Source: Enteractinococcus coprophilus
GTDB taxonomy: Bacteria; Actinomycetota; Actinomycetes; Actinomycetales; Micrococcaceae
Length of the DNA: 64,000 nt
Assembly: GCF_006716305.1 (NCBI RefSeq)
Contig: NZ_VFOU01000002.1
Coordinates: 372,001 to 436,000, forward strand
Direction of reading: 5' to 3'
The notes under the pieces are model-generated. The model did no database searches. It saw only the letters and a list, made by a program, of their open reading frames with translations, and was not told where the DNA came from. A program made the translations under genes and the position numbers. Shown one piece after another: positions 35,210 through 44,676 of this stretch (the first letter of the stretch is position 1; every line of letters starts with the position of its first letter).

Positions 35210-35851
35210 TTAACCGATCAGGAGCTGATTGAGTTGTACGGCTAACCAGTAAGCCATCTTGCGTGATTCATACCAATATCCGGCCTGTAACCGTGCAGAA
35301 ACGGCTTGTTGGGAAACACCTAGGGCTTTAGCTGTTTGTGTCTGAGAGTTACCGGCATTAATCATCAGGCCCGCCTCTTGCCCCTCATCAGAGCGACGGC
35401 GCTCGATAGAACATAATAATTGTAGGGTCGATTCAATAGGTCCAAGGTCAAGCGCAGTTGTGGAATCAACGAGTCTGTCTGCTTGTGCTTTTACTACTCG
35501 GACTCCCCCGGGTGCACGCAAGGCTTGAGGGCCAGTATTAACCGCCTGACACAAAATGTCGCGACACCATTCATTGACCTGCTCTGTTGACCGCTCCCCT
35601 GCATCTTGCGGAATGATTGTCAAATGTACTGCCCACATTCCCGAGCGAGCGGCCGATAATATAAATCCAACAGTCTCGTCGGCCGACGCAAGATGCCCCT
35701 GCACCTGTCGAATACCTGTCGCCTCAAACCTTGACCCCGCTCCCCCAACGGCGTCAGAACCCCAGTTGAGCGACTCTACGAGTTGCCCCACAAATGCGGG
35801 CGCCTGTGAGTCAGGAATATTTTTGGCCAAGGTCAATGTCAAACACAGCAT
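35210..35851 (-). CDS. SatD-like protein with C-terminal helix-turn-helix
   Basis: A 213-residue protein in two parts. The N-terminal ~110 residues follow the layout of actinobacterial SatD/MarR-like proteins (a strand of the form LCLTLTLAKNI, then FEATGIRQVQGHLASADE), but the GDE-type motif normally found in the ATGDE-like turn is replaced by RQVQG. The C-terminus has a clear HTH (SQTQTAKALGVSQQAVSARL, residues ~169-188). It may be a small DNA-binding regulator. A substrate or ligand cannot be named. The divergent neighbour is a DUF3054 membrane protein. Confidence 0.6.
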   Translation of the reverse strand: MLCLTLTLAKNIPDSQAPAFVGQLVESLNWGSDAVGGAGSRFEATGIRQVQGHLASADETVGFILSAARSGMWAVHLTIIPQDAGERSTEQVNEWCRDILCQAVNTGPQALRAPGGVRVVKAQADRLVDSTTALDLGPIESTLQLLCSIERRRSDEGQEAGLMINAGNSQTQTAKALGVSQQAVSARLQAGYWYESRKMAYWLAVQLNQLLIG

Positions 35852-35958
35852 AGAGACAACCCTATTTGCTTGTGGCCTTGATGCGCCGCAAGTGGCGAGT
35901 GGTGTGCATTACAAGGGGGGCGACAAGGGGCGTATACACACTGAATTAGACTGACGTT

Positions 35959-36354
35959 ATGACATCAGAACCGCTCACAGCCACAAAGTCTACGGTGGCC
36001 ATCCTATTAATTGTCGACGCCATACTCATTGTCGTTTTTGCGATGATCGGCATATCGTCCCACGAGGGTGCCTTAGAGCCTTTGAGTATTGCCCGCGTAG
36101 CTATCCCATTTCTCATCCCGTACCTGCTACTGGCGGGTTGCATTAAACCTACACAGTTCATCCACAATATCTTTCCGATGGGTGTCATTCTGTGGCTTAG
36201 TACGGTGATCTTGGGTCCCATCTTGCGTGCGGTACTATTCGGCGATACTTCCGCATTACCATTCATTTTGGTAACCGCCGGTGTTCTAGCTGTACTTTTG
36301 ATAGGTCGTCGCATCATTTCGACACTCGTCAGTCGTCGAAAACAAACCGCCTAA
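35959..36354 (+). CDS. DUF3054 family membrane protein
   Basis: A 131-residue integral membrane protein with four hydrophobic segments (STVAILLIVDAILIVVFAMI, IARVAIPFLIPYLLLAG, GVILWLSTVILGPILRAVLF and FILVTAGVLAVLLIGRRI). It resembles DUF3054, a small family widespread in actinobacteria and with no known function. The spacing of 30 bases to the following Lrp/AsnC-like gene allows co-transcription. Confidence 0.75.
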   Translation: MTSEPLTATKSTVAILLIVDAILIVVFAMIGISSHEGALEPLSIARVAIPFLIPYLLLAGCIKPTQFIHNIFPMGVILWLSTVILGPILRAVLFGDTSALPFILVTAGVLAVLLIGRRIISTLVSRRKQTA

Positions 36355-36383
36355 ACTACTAATACAAAACCACAAGGAGGACC

Positions 36384-36662
36384 ATGGTTACCGCTTTCGT
36401 CATGATCAAAACAGACACCAACCGGATTCCCGAGATCGCTCAAGAACTAGCGGATAAAGAAGGCATCACCCAGGTGTACTCGGTTACCGGAGCTTGGGAT
36501 CTGATCGCAATGGTCCGTGTACGCGAATTCGAAGAACTCGAAGATGTGATCTCGGACCGACTGTCGAAAATCTCCGGTGTCCAAGCCACCGAAACTCATC
36601 TAGCGTTCCGGGCATACTCACGTAGTGACCTTGAAGAAGGCTTCGCGTTGGGCTTCGAATAG
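36384..36662 (+). CDS. Lrp/AsnC ligand-binding (RAM) domain protein
   Basis: A 92-residue stand-alone RAM domain, the ligand-binding half of Lrp/AsnC regulators, with no DNA-binding domain. The pattern AFVMIKTDTNRIPEIAQELA, then GAWDLIAMVRV and GVQATETHLAFRAYS, is typical. Stand-alone copies next to trpD and the cytochrome c oxidase genes are a conserved actinobacterial feature. They probably bind amino acids or partner a full-length Lrp. A strong AAGGAGGACC precedes the ATG. Confidence 0.88.
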   Translation: MVTAFVMIKTDTNRIPEIAQELADKEGITQVYSVTGAWDLIAMVRVREFEELEDVISDRLSKISGVQATETHLAFRAYSRSDLEEGFALGFE

Positions 36663-36735
36663 TATTACGAAAACCAGGGTCATGTGGCCGATCTTGCGAT
36701 TGGCTTCATGTCACTGGTCTAGCAGCTTGTATTTG

Positions 36736-36762
36736 AAAAAACCTGACCTACACCTCGTCAGG
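36736..36762 (-). terminator. intrinsic terminator of trpD, stem overlapping its stop codon
   Basis: On the minus strand CCTGAC, a nine-base loop containing the trpD stop, and GTCAGG are followed by TTTTTT. The 5' arm lies within the last codons of trpD and the TAG stop is in the loop, so the terminator is unusually tight to the coding sequence. Confidence 0.75.
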
Positions 36763-37782
36763 CCGTGACACCTTGACCCAATCGTCGAGCACACGCTGCG
36801 CGGCGCCTGAGTCGATTGATTCGGCGGCGCGCGTCATATTCTTCCGCATACGATCGAATAAATGTCCGCTTGCATCTTTGTCATAAGCGGTCAGACCTGC
36901 AGCAGAGTTAAGCAATACTGCATCACGAACCGGGCCGTGTTTTCCAGCGAGCATCTCCCGCACAACGCCGGCATTATACGCACCATCCTTCCCGGCCAAT
37001 GCTTCAACTGTGGCCAATTCGATCCCGAAATCTTGCGGATGCAGTTCGAACTCTTCCACCTTGCCGTCACGAACTTCGAACATCGCGGTTGGACCTGAAG
37101 TGGTGATTTTATCCCGGCCATCGGACCCGCGGAAAACCAGGCCACGCACTCCCCTATCCGCCAACACTCCTGCAAGTAGCGGTGCCATCACTGCCGACGC
37201 ACAGCCGAGAGCTTGGGCTTCAACCCTGGCGGGGTTGGAAAGTGGTCCTAGGTAGTTGAATACTGTGGGCACCCCCAGCTGCTTCCGCGCCGGGGCGACG
37301 TAGCGCATCGACGGGTGATATTCCTGTGCGAACAGGAAGGTGATGCCCGCTTCTTCAAGAGATTGTCTGGCACGTGATTGCGTTAGATTCAGGTCCACCG
37401 CAAGAGCCTCTATGACATCTGCAGCGCCCGCAGTAGAAGACGAGCCTCGATTGCCATGCTTGACAATCCTTGCACCCGCCCCGACCGCTACCAGCGATGA
37501 CATCGTCGACAGGTTCACAGTTCCGAGGCGGTCTCCCCCGGTTCCGACGATGTCCAAAACGTCAGACGGAAGGTCGACTGCAACCGCTTCATCGAGCATC
37601 GCGTCAGCTAAACCAAGTAATTCCTCAACCGTCTCACCCTTAGTAGACAGTGCCATCAGGAAGCCCCCGATTTGTGCGTCCGTGGCGATCCCGGACATCA
37701 TCTCTTGCATCGCCCATGCAGCCTGTTCCTGCGTCAAATGCTGGTGATTCGATACTGCAGACAATACTGTGGGCCAGTTCAT
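36748..37782 (-). CDS. trpD: anthranilate phosphoribosyltransferase TrpD
   Basis: A 344-residue enzyme of tryptophan synthesis that joins anthranilate to PRPP. The PRPP loop GTGGDRLGTVNLSTMSS and the segment KHGNRGSSSTAGAADVIEAL are at about residues 80-125. The catalytic-site Asp/Glu pair lies in GSDGRDKITTSGPT. No other trp gene is adjacent. In actinobacteria this trpD copy is usually placed opposite ctaE, as here. No leader peptide with Trp codons was seen upstream. Confidence 0.93.
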   Translation of the reverse strand: MNWPTVLSAVSNHQHLTQEQAAWAMQEMMSGIATDAQIGGFLMALSTKGETVEELLGLADAMLDEAVAVDLPSDVLDIVGTGGDRLGTVNLSTMSSLVAVGAGARIVKHGNRGSSSTAGAADVIEALAVDLNLTQSRARQSLEEAGITFLFAQEYHPSMRYVAPARKQLGVPTVFNYLGPLSNPARVEAQALGCASAVMAPLLAGVLADRGVRGLVFRGSDGRDKITTSGPTAMFEVRDGKVEEFELHPQDFGIELATVEALAGKDGAYNAGVVREMLAGKHGPVRDAVLLNSAAGLTAYDKDASGHLFDRMRKNMTRAAESIDSGAAQRVLDDWVKVSRPDEV

Positions 37783-38104
37783 TAATGCTTCCTCACAACG
37801 AGACGATGGGGCTTACCCGAATCATCCTATTACTCAAATCGAAATGATCAGTGTTCTTGACTTTCTGAAGCCTGAATTAAAGCCAAAAACAGGCGCCATA
37901 AATTGGCGATTTCGCTTAACAATTCATCAATTTCCACGCGCTGTAGAACTGAACCTAATCTGAGGCTACAGCGAATGAAATCTCCGTATTACCTGGGAAT
38001 TATGCGGGCGCCGGACAAAGAAGGTTAGCCCTCTCACAACAAAAAGACACGCAGTCGGCAAGTCTCATTGTGAATCTTGAATAATTTCGGGCCATAATGA
38101 AAGG
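37783..38104. promoter_or_regulatory. divergent promoter region of trpD and the ctaE-qcrCAB operon
   Basis: This 322-bp stretch is AT-richer than its surroundings and contains no coding frame of note. It must hold the promoters of trpD (leftward) and of the cytochrome operon (rightward). Near the ctaE start the sequence CATAATGAAAGGGTG places a possible -10-like CATAAT and a GAAAGG ribosome site close to the GTG. I cannot fix a -35 box. Confidence 0.45.
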
Positions 38105-38737
38105 GTGACAACATCAACTCAGACTCTCTCGCATAATCCCACCGGCTTTCCTAGTCGGCCAAACCTGGCTGCCGTTGGCACCATGGTCTGGCTAGCCTCC
38201 GAAGTTATGTTTTTCGGTGGCCTATTCGCTATGTACTTCACGCTGCGGTCGACATCCCCCACCCTCTGGGAGGAAAATACCGCGTTGTTGGATCCAGTCT
38301 TAGCAACCATAAACACCGTCATCCTGGTGATTAGTTCATTCACCGCCCAGTGGGGTGTTAAGGCAGCTATCCAACTACGTCCACGCCGCACCAGCAATAA
38401 GCTCAAAGACTGGGGTGTTGTGGAATGGTTCATCGTTTCCTTCATCCTCGGTGCGATCTTCTTGTCCGTGCAGTCGTATGAGTACGCGGTCCTTGTTTCA
38501 CACGGGGTAACTGTCGCATCACATGCTTACGGTTCCGCCTTCTACATCACCACCGGCTTCCACGCACTACACGTGCTTGGTGGTCTGATCGCGTTCTTGT
38601 TCGTAATTGGTCGCGCATACTTAGCTAAGCGCTTTGGAAACCATGAATCCACGATTGCCATTGTTGTTTCGTACTACTGGCACTTCGTAGACGTAGTATG
38701 GGTCGCCCTCTGGTTCATCATCTACGTCATTCAGTGA
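38105..38737 (+). CDS. ctaE: cytochrome c oxidase subunit III CtaE
   Basis: Membrane subunit of the aa3 oxidase, 210 residues with five hydrophobic segments. It begins PNLAAVGTMVWLASEVMFFG after a short hydrophilic N-terminus and carries the family end SYYWHFVDVVWVALWFIIYV. The start is GTG after GAAAGG. It heads the operon ctaE-qcrC-qcrA-qcrB, as in mycobacteria and corynebacteria where the bcc and aa3 complexes form a supercomplex. The remaining oxidase genes ctaC, ctaD and ctaF lie 6 kb away on the other strand. Confidence 0.95.
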   Translation: MTTSTQTLSHNPTGFPSRPNLAAVGTMVWLASEVMFFGGLFAMYFTLRSTSPTLWEENTALLDPVLATINTVILVISSFTAQWGVKAAIQLRPRRTSNKLKDWGVVEWFIVSFILGAIFLSVQSYEYAVLVSHGVTVASHAYGSAFYITTGFHALHVLGGLIAFLFVIGRAYLAKRFGNHESTIAIVVSYYWHFVDVVWVALWFIIYVIQ

Positions 38738-38837
38738 CCTGTTCGGTCCGCCGGCTCGACATCAATCGCACCCGAGGTAACCGGAACGGACTTGTCACAC
38801 CTCATCCGGTTATACAAAACGTTAGGAATCCATAAAA

Positions 38838-39641
38838 GTGAAGGCACTCTCACAGAACCGCCGCCACCCCATGGTCGGAGTGGCCCTGCTGTTGCTGGGT
38901 CTGCTGCTGACCGGAGGTCTCTACTCTCTGGCCTCCAACATCAACTCGGCATCGGCTTACTCACAAGCTGAATACACCAGCGCGGACAATATTGCCGACG
39001 GTGAAGCACTGTTCAATGCGAACTGCGCGTCCTGTCACGGCGTTGGCGCAACTGGTGGACCTGCAGGTCCGTCGCTCATTGGCGTAGGCGCCGCTTCTGT
39101 CGACTTCCAGGTCGGCACCGGCCGTATGCCACTGCAGATGAGCGGTCCACAGGGGGCACAGAAGCCAGTTCAGTTCAACGAAGAACAGACCATGCAGATG
39201 GCTGCATACGTTCACTCGCTGGGCACAGGTCCAACCATTCCTGAAGAGGAATACCTGGACACAGACCATGCTGATGTCGACCTCGCCCGTGGTGGCGACC
39301 TCTTCCGTGTCAACTGCGCTATGTGTCACGCTGCATCAGCTGGTGGCGGTGCTCTGACCCGTGGTAAATATGCACCATCACTGGACGGCGTTTCGGAGCA
39401 GCACATCTATGAAGCTATGGTCACCGGCCCACAGAACATGCCAGTATTCTCTGACACCAACCTCACTCCTGAGGACAAACGCGATGTCATTGCATACCTG
39501 AAAGAGTTCGAATCCCAGGGCCACCCAGGCGGTGCCTCCCTCGGGTCACTCGGACCAGTAGCTGAAGGCCTGTTCATTTGGACTGCCGGACTTGCACTGA
39601 TCATCGGCTTCATGGTGTGGATAACCTCACGCTCAAATTAG
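38838..39641 (+). CDS. qcrC: diheme cytochrome c subunit QcrC
   Basis: A 267-residue membrane-anchored diheme cytochrome c of the bcc complex. It has an N-terminal transmembrane segment (VGVALLLLGLLLTGGLYSLA), heme motif 1 NCASCHG at about residue 60, heme motif 2 NCAMCHA at about 160, and a C-terminal transmembrane helix (GLFIWTAGLALIIGFMVWIT). Two hemes let it pass electrons directly to the oxidase without a soluble cytochrome c. The start is GTG. The 100-base gap after ctaE holds no clear terminator. Confidence 0.95.
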   Translation: MKALSQNRRHPMVGVALLLLGLLLTGGLYSLASNINSASAYSQAEYTSADNIADGEALFNANCASCHGVGATGGPAGPSLIGVGAASVDFQVGTGRMPLQMSGPQGAQKPVQFNEEQTMQMAAYVHSLGTGPTIPEEEYLDTDHADVDLARGGDLFRVNCAMCHAASAGGGALTRGKYAPSLDGVSEQHIYEAMVTGPQNMPVFSDTNLTPEDKRDVIAYLKEFESQGHPGGASLGSLGPVAEGLFIWTAGLALIIGFMVWITSRSN

Positions 39642-39705
39642 AATTTATCGAAATATCGACGATTAAATACATCACCAACATCACTCAAGTAAAGGAATCA
39701 GATCT

Positions 39706-40809
39706 ATGGGCGAGCAACGCCACGGAGATCCCGGCACACCGGGCACCGTAGAGCGCGCTAGTGATGATTCGGGTAAATACGCTATTGAAAACCCCGGATT
39801 GCCACCTCACCGGCCACGTACTACGGATGAAGATCCTCGCGTCGCCAAACGCGCAGAACGCCAGGTTTCTTTCATGTTCATCCTGTCCATCGTCGGTACC
39901 CTCATTTTCTTCGTGGGGTACTTCGGCGTAGGACAGCTTCCTCTTGACGAAACCAATATGGACCTCATCCGACTGCAGAACTGGCTGCTCGGTCTGGGTA
40001 CCGCATTTGCCATGCTCGGCATTGGTATAGGTATCGTCCAGTGGGGTCGCGCTCTGATGCCCGACCATGAATGGGTTGAAGAACGCGGAGAAATCGTTAC
40101 TGAAGAAGACCGCGCTGATGCTGCCAACATGCTCAATGACATCATTGATGAATCACAGATCAAGCGTCGTCCATTGTTGCGCAACACTCTCATCGGTGCA
40201 CTTGCTATTGCACCACTGCCAGCAATCGCGATCCTTCGCGACTTGGACAACACCGGTAACCAGTCCGATGATCCTGCACAGAACTTTGGTGTAGAGCGCA
40301 TGCGCCACACCATGTGGGAGACAGGAACGCGTTTGGTTCGCGACGTGACTGGTACACCAATCAAGGCTTCTGACGTAACTATCGGATCAGCCCTGCACGT
40401 CGTACCCGACGGTCTCCTGGATCTTGAACACGATAAGCTCAACCAAAAAGCTAAAGCAGTTGTACTTCTGATGCGTCTGAACCCAGACGAAATGCAGATC
40501 AGTGCAGGACGCGAAGATTGGCACGTCGACGGTATCGTCGCCTACTCCAAGATTTGCACCCACGTTGGTTGCCCAATTGCACTCTATGAGCAACACACAC
40601 ACCACCTGCTGTGCCCATGCCACCAGTCAACCTACGACCTGACCCAGGAATGCAAGGTTGTCTTCGGCCCGGCATCGCACCCACTGCCACAGCTTCCAAT
40701 CACTGTTGACAACGATGGTTACCTAGTCGCACAGAGTGACTTCCTGGAGCCTGTCGGCCCTGCCTACTGGGAACGTGACCCACGACCAGCTGAGGAGCGT
40801 GGTGCATAA
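39706..40809 (+). CDS. qcrA: Rieske iron-sulfur subunit QcrA
   Basis: A 367-residue menaquinol:cytochrome c reductase subunit. Three hydrophobic segments precede the Rieske domain, the actinobacterial form with two extra N-terminal helices. The 2Fe-2S ligands are in CTHVGC (about residue 283) and CPCHQS (about 304). The third helix, near RRPLLRNTLIGALAIAPLPA, is preceded by an Arg pair and may be inserted by the Tat machinery encoded at 26 kb. Its stop codon overlaps the start of qcrB by one base (TAATG). Confidence 0.95.
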   Translation: MGEQRHGDPGTPGTVERASDDSGKYAIENPGLPPHRPRTTDEDPRVAKRAERQVSFMFILSIVGTLIFFVGYFGVGQLPLDETNMDLIRLQNWLLGLGTAFAMLGIGIGIVQWGRALMPDHEWVEERGEIVTEEDRADAANMLNDIIDESQIKRRPLLRNTLIGALAIAPLPAIAILRDLDNTGNQSDDPAQNFGVERMRHTMWETGTRLVRDVTGTPIKASDVTIGSALHVVPDGLLDLEHDKLNQKAKAVVLLMRLNPDEMQISAGREDWHVDGIVAYSKICTHVGCPIALYEQHTHHLLCPCHQSTYDLTQECKVVFGPASHPLPQLPITVDNDGYLVAQSDFLEPVGPAYWERDPRPAEERGA

Positions 40810-42506
40810 TGTCCGTCATGCGTGACTATAAAGCATCGACTAACACCGGAAAGATCGCGAATTTTATTGACACTCGTGTCGGTGCCTCGCATATCGTCAA
40901 GGAGTTTGGACGTAAACTCTTTCCGGATCACTGGACCTTTATGCTCGGTGAAGTGGCAATGTATTCGTTTGCCATCGTCGTTCTCTCGGGCACCTTCCTG
41001 ACATTCTTCTTCGATCCATCCATGGCACACGTGGTGTACGAAGGAGCTTACAAACCGCTTTACGGCGTCGAAATGTCCGCAGCCTATGCCTCGACCTTGG
41101 ACATCTCATTTGAGGTCCGCGGTGGTCTGTTTATGCGACAGGTTCACCACTGGGGTGCGCTCATCTTCGTAGCCTCCCTATCGGTACACATGCTCCGCGT
41201 ATTCTTCACCGGTGCATTCCGCCGTCCACGTGAACTGAACTGGGTTATCGGCGTGGTCCTGTGGATCTTGGCTATCGGCGCCGGATTCACCGGATACTCC
41301 CTGCCTGATGATGTGTTGTCCGGTAACGGTCTTCGCATTATCGACGGCATGATGCTGGCGATTCCAGTTGTGGGGACCTACCTCTCGTTCTTCTTCTTCG
41401 GTGGAGAATTCCCAGGGGATCAGATCATTCCACGACTGTACTCACTACACATCATGGTCGTACCTGCCCTCATCATCCTGATGATTGCCCTTCACCTGTT
41501 CCTGGTCGTTGTACACAAGCACACGCAGTACCCAGGTCCAGGCCGTCGTCAAGATAACGTTGTCGGTTACCCAATCGGTCCAGTCTTTGCTACTAAGGCC
41601 GGTGGCTTCTTCTTCATCGTCTTTGGTATCACTGCGCTGATCTCTGGATTCTTCCAAATCAACGCAGTCTGGAACTACGGACCATACGACCCTTCACCGG
41701 TCTCCGCGGGTACTCAGCCAGACTGGTACGTAGGTTTCGGTGACGGTATTCTCCGACTGATGCCTGGCATGTTGGGTGACTTCTCCTTCTTGTGGCACAT
41801 TCCGATGCCGTGGGGCTGGAATGCGCTCCCGATGGGCGTCCTAGTCCCCATGATTCCAATGGGTATTCTGGTCGCTGGTATGTTTGCCTGGCCATGGATC
41901 GAACGCGGCATTACTGGTGACAATCGTGAGCACCACATCTTGGATCGTCCACGAAACGCACCAGGACGCACTGCTGTCGGTGTTGCAACTATTATCTTCT
42001 ACTGTGTCATGTGGGCTGCTGCGTCCTCCGACCTGATGGCAACGCACTTCTTGCTGTCACTGAACGACGTTGCGTACATCCTGCGCTTCTTGTTGATCTT
42101 CGGGCCAATTATCGGCTTCATCGTCACCAAGCGCATCTGCCTGGCACTGCAGCGTAAGGATCGCGAGATCGCCCTGCATGGCCGTGAGACCGGTGTCATT
42201 GAGTTCACTCCTGAAGGTGCAATCCTCGAGCGCCATGAGCTCGTTGACGACTATCGTCTCTATGAACTCGTCGCCTACGAAGCTCCAGAACCGACTCCTG
42301 CCCAACCAAATAAGAAGGGCAAGATCACCCTGCTGGAGAAACTCCGGGCACGGTGGTCGCGCCACTTCTTCGAAGATCGGGTTGAACCAGTCACGGCTCA
42401 AGAACTCGCAGAAGCTCACGCAGACTTCGACCGAGATCGTCGTAAACTGCACAGCTCTGTCGAGACTGCAGTCCGCGAGCTTGAAGGTAAACGTGATCGT
42501 TCCTAA
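40809..42506 (+). CDS. qcrB: cytochrome b subunit QcrB
   Basis: A 565-residue core subunit of the bcc menaquinol oxidase complex with eight or more hydrophobic segments. Heme b ligands appear as pairs (VHHWGAL/SVHMLRV and SLHIMVV/ALHLFLVVVHKH). The quinol site motif is PDWYVGFGDG, in place of the PEWY common elsewhere, as in other actinobacteria. The last ~110 residues are a charged cytoplasmic tail (EKLRARWSRHFFEDR). QcrB is the target of the imidazopyridine Q203 in mycobacteria. A strong terminator follows. Confidence 0.95.
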   Translation: MSVMRDYKASTNTGKIANFIDTRVGASHIVKEFGRKLFPDHWTFMLGEVAMYSFAIVVLSGTFLTFFFDPSMAHVVYEGAYKPLYGVEMSAAYASTLDISFEVRGGLFMRQVHHWGALIFVASLSVHMLRVFFTGAFRRPRELNWVIGVVLWILAIGAGFTGYSLPDDVLSGNGLRIIDGMMLAIPVVGTYLSFFFFGGEFPGDQIIPRLYSLHIMVVPALIILMIALHLFLVVVHKHTQYPGPGRRQDNVVGYPIGPVFATKAGGFFFIVFGITALISGFFQINAVWNYGPYDPSPVSAGTQPDWYVGFGDGILRLMPGMLGDFSFLWHIPMPWGWNALPMGVLVPMIPMGILVAGMFAWPWIERGITGDNREHHILDRPRNAPGRTAVGVATIIFYCVMWAAASSDLMATHFLLSLNDVAYILRFLLIFGPIIGFIVTKRICLALQRKDREIALHGRETGVIEFTPEGAILERHELVDDYRLYELVAYEAPEPTPAQPNKKGKITLLEKLRARWSRHFFEDRVEPVTAQELAEAHADFDRDRRKLHSSVETAVRELEGKRDRS

Positions 42507-42528
42507 CCGCTAGTGAATCGACGATAGA

Positions 42529-42570
42529 ACCGTCCGGTTGAAGAATCTCTTCAGCCGGACGGTTTCGTTT
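42529..42570 (+). terminator. strong intrinsic terminator of the ctaE-qcrCAB operon
   Basis: ACCGTCCGGTTGAAGA (from 42529) pairs with TCTTCAGCCGGACGGT (ending 42563) over 16 positions with one G-T pair and a 3-base loop, followed by TTCGTTT. It lies 22 bases after the qcrB stop. Confidence 0.92.
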
Positions 42571-44618
42571 AATCACCCAACTCGTCCTGTGTCTTTCTGT
42601 GACGGTGCTGACTTCCCAAATTCGTCCCACTGTAAGTTACAAACACACTAAGACAACGTCTGCCGGATCGGCCCGTTCCAGCTGGGCGTCAGTGAGATCA
42701 TGGCAGCATTCAGATGAGTCTTCTTGAAACCAGAAGCATAGCCAGCAACTACAAAATTGTAGTGAAGCCTAATCGGTGAATCAGCGTGGTCACCAGCGCG
42801 AATAACAAACACGATAGCCGGTCTCGGTGCACCGTTTTAGGTTCGGAGGGTGTCTGAATAGTGCCGGCTACGCTCGAGGGCCAGTCTCGTATTTCCCTGA
42901 TTGGCACCTGGATCCCATGTCATGGAATAGTCGTCCCAAGCCGGTCCGCAGGAAGTGAGTTTGAAAAGTTCAATTCTCTCAGGTGGCGCCGACCGTGGAG
43001 ATTCCGTTCATTCAGGATCTTTCCAGAGCTGCTCCCCCACGTGGTCAACTGTGGTTTCTGTTCTTTAGTCGCTGATTTTTGGATCTTGCCTTCTAAAGCT
43101 TCTCGTCGGGAGTGTTGGTCCCCTGCACCGGCTTCTCAAGTTCCATGGCGATTCGCGGTGGAATCAGAGCGGGGAGACTCGCAAGCACACTCTTCGCCCC
43201 GTTATATCGCTGGCTCTAAACGACGCCTCGACAGAAGTATGTCTGGTGTTGAAAGCCCGCTAGCAGCCAACACTTGCAACAAGGTCACAGTGTCTAGTCC
43301 CCTGTTTCTGATCGTCGTGGCAGTCTCCGCGTGGTCGTCAGTATCTGGAGGGAGCACTATTGGATCCTCCCCTACACCAGTGTCGCTGCCCCTCCGCGGC
43401 GCGTGACTGGGAACAACAGGCAAGAAGTGAAAGCAAGCGCCCCATTCGTTCAAGGTGGCCGGCATAGTTACGGTGGAAGACTGGGCACATCTCCAAGCCT
43501 ATATCGAGCCGAGTCCTGTGCTAGTAAAAGGTTTTTTCCGCGATGCAACATGAGTTCACGATACCGAGTGTAGGGTACCACCATCTGGTGGTGATAGTGG
43601 CCAATCCAAATCCAACACCACAGTTACTTAGACAAAGAACGTGGACACCCGCCCTACGACGTGCGAATTTTGACGAACTGGGCAACATGGTGTCGGCGCC
43701 GATCTTCCGAACCTGCTCTCCTACCTGGAGCCGCATATAACAGCAGGGAAGGTTTTTGATGAGCGGCCCTCACCGTTCGTCGCCGGGACGAACTCTTCAT
43801 CGACACGCTCATCGGTGGTCGTTCTGGTTGACCGACTTGTTTATTACCCGGCAGGTCTCTCCCGGGACGACAACTTCAACGCATCGGCACCACACGATAA
43901 CTCAGCAACACAACCTCTACCAACCAACAGTGATCTCTTCACGAGGGGGCAGTTTTCAGCCGTCGTCGATAGAAGCTGGAAAAGCCTCGGCCTGCTTGAG
44001 GTACTACTCACGCTGCGTGTGATCAACTAGAAAAAGGCCAAGTGAGCAGAGCAAACCAGCCAGTTCGGCTACTGCTTCGCAGGAACATCTGCCTCTCACA
44101 ATTGAATCGTTCGCAGAAATTCTAGCTGCTGCCTCAGTGGTGTATGAGAAAGCGTTAGTCGATCGAAGTGCCCGTGTTCCGAAAACAAAAGGTGATGCGC
44201 TGCTATGACGGAGGGCCAACGTTATGGCTGCTGTTGACCTTCGAACCGTGGGGTGGAGACTTCCAGCGTGCTCGTGCCAGATATCTTCCGAGATATCATC
44301 CTTTGTAAGAATCCTGGAACCCAACCACTGTCTCAACCCCCTTGATCGGCGAGCAACGGCGGCAAGCTGTTATCGCGGCAACAGCCGAGGAAACGGTGAT
44401 TTCAAATCGAGTAGTTTGTGTTTAAATGTTCCGGGCCATGACTGCACTCATACGTTCACAACCACGCCAGTGTTTTAGTTGCCGTTGCGACCCAACGTCT
44501 GGAAGATGTGCCGAACGAAGAATATAGGCCCGAGAATATGCTCGGCAAGCGTACCGACTAACGGCCAAGCTCGGGCTAGCTCGTTTTCAACGTACGCAGC
44601 GGACCTGACATTAAAATA
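42571..44618. other. 2-kb region without a convincing gene between the two respiratory operons
   Basis: No open frame here shows a recognisable family, a good ribosome site and consistent codon use together. Stops are frequent in all frames. Longer frames exist at 42861-43406 (+) and 43202-43465 (-), which overlap each other. A plus-strand stretch stays open from about 43684 to 44030 (containing NLLSYLEPHITAGK and FTRGQFSAVVDRSW). Another from about 44031 to 44207 contains ESFAEILAAASVVYEKALVD, without a start codon. This pattern would suit one or more decayed genes. No tRNA, inverted-repeat ends or transposase remnant were seen. Confidence 0.5.
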
Positions 44619-44654
44619 GTTGAGGGCCTCAGTCCTAAGACTAAGGCCCTCAAC
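44619..44654 (-). terminator. intrinsic terminator of the ctaCDF operon
   Basis: GTTGAGGGCCT (44619-44629) and AGGCCCTCAAC (44644-44654) form an 11-bp stem, extended by AGTC/GACT inside. On the minus strand it is followed by TATTTTAA. It stands 22 bases after the ctaF stop. Confidence 0.9.
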
Positions 44655-44676
44655 TTGGAGGAATAGGCGCTACATG

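Noticed and set aside
42861-43406. A 181-residue frame in the gene desert
   Set aside because: Poor composition (many Trp, Cys and Arg), no ribosome site, and it overlaps an equally open frame on the other strand at 43202-43465. I do not call it a gene, though it may contain decayed coding sequence.
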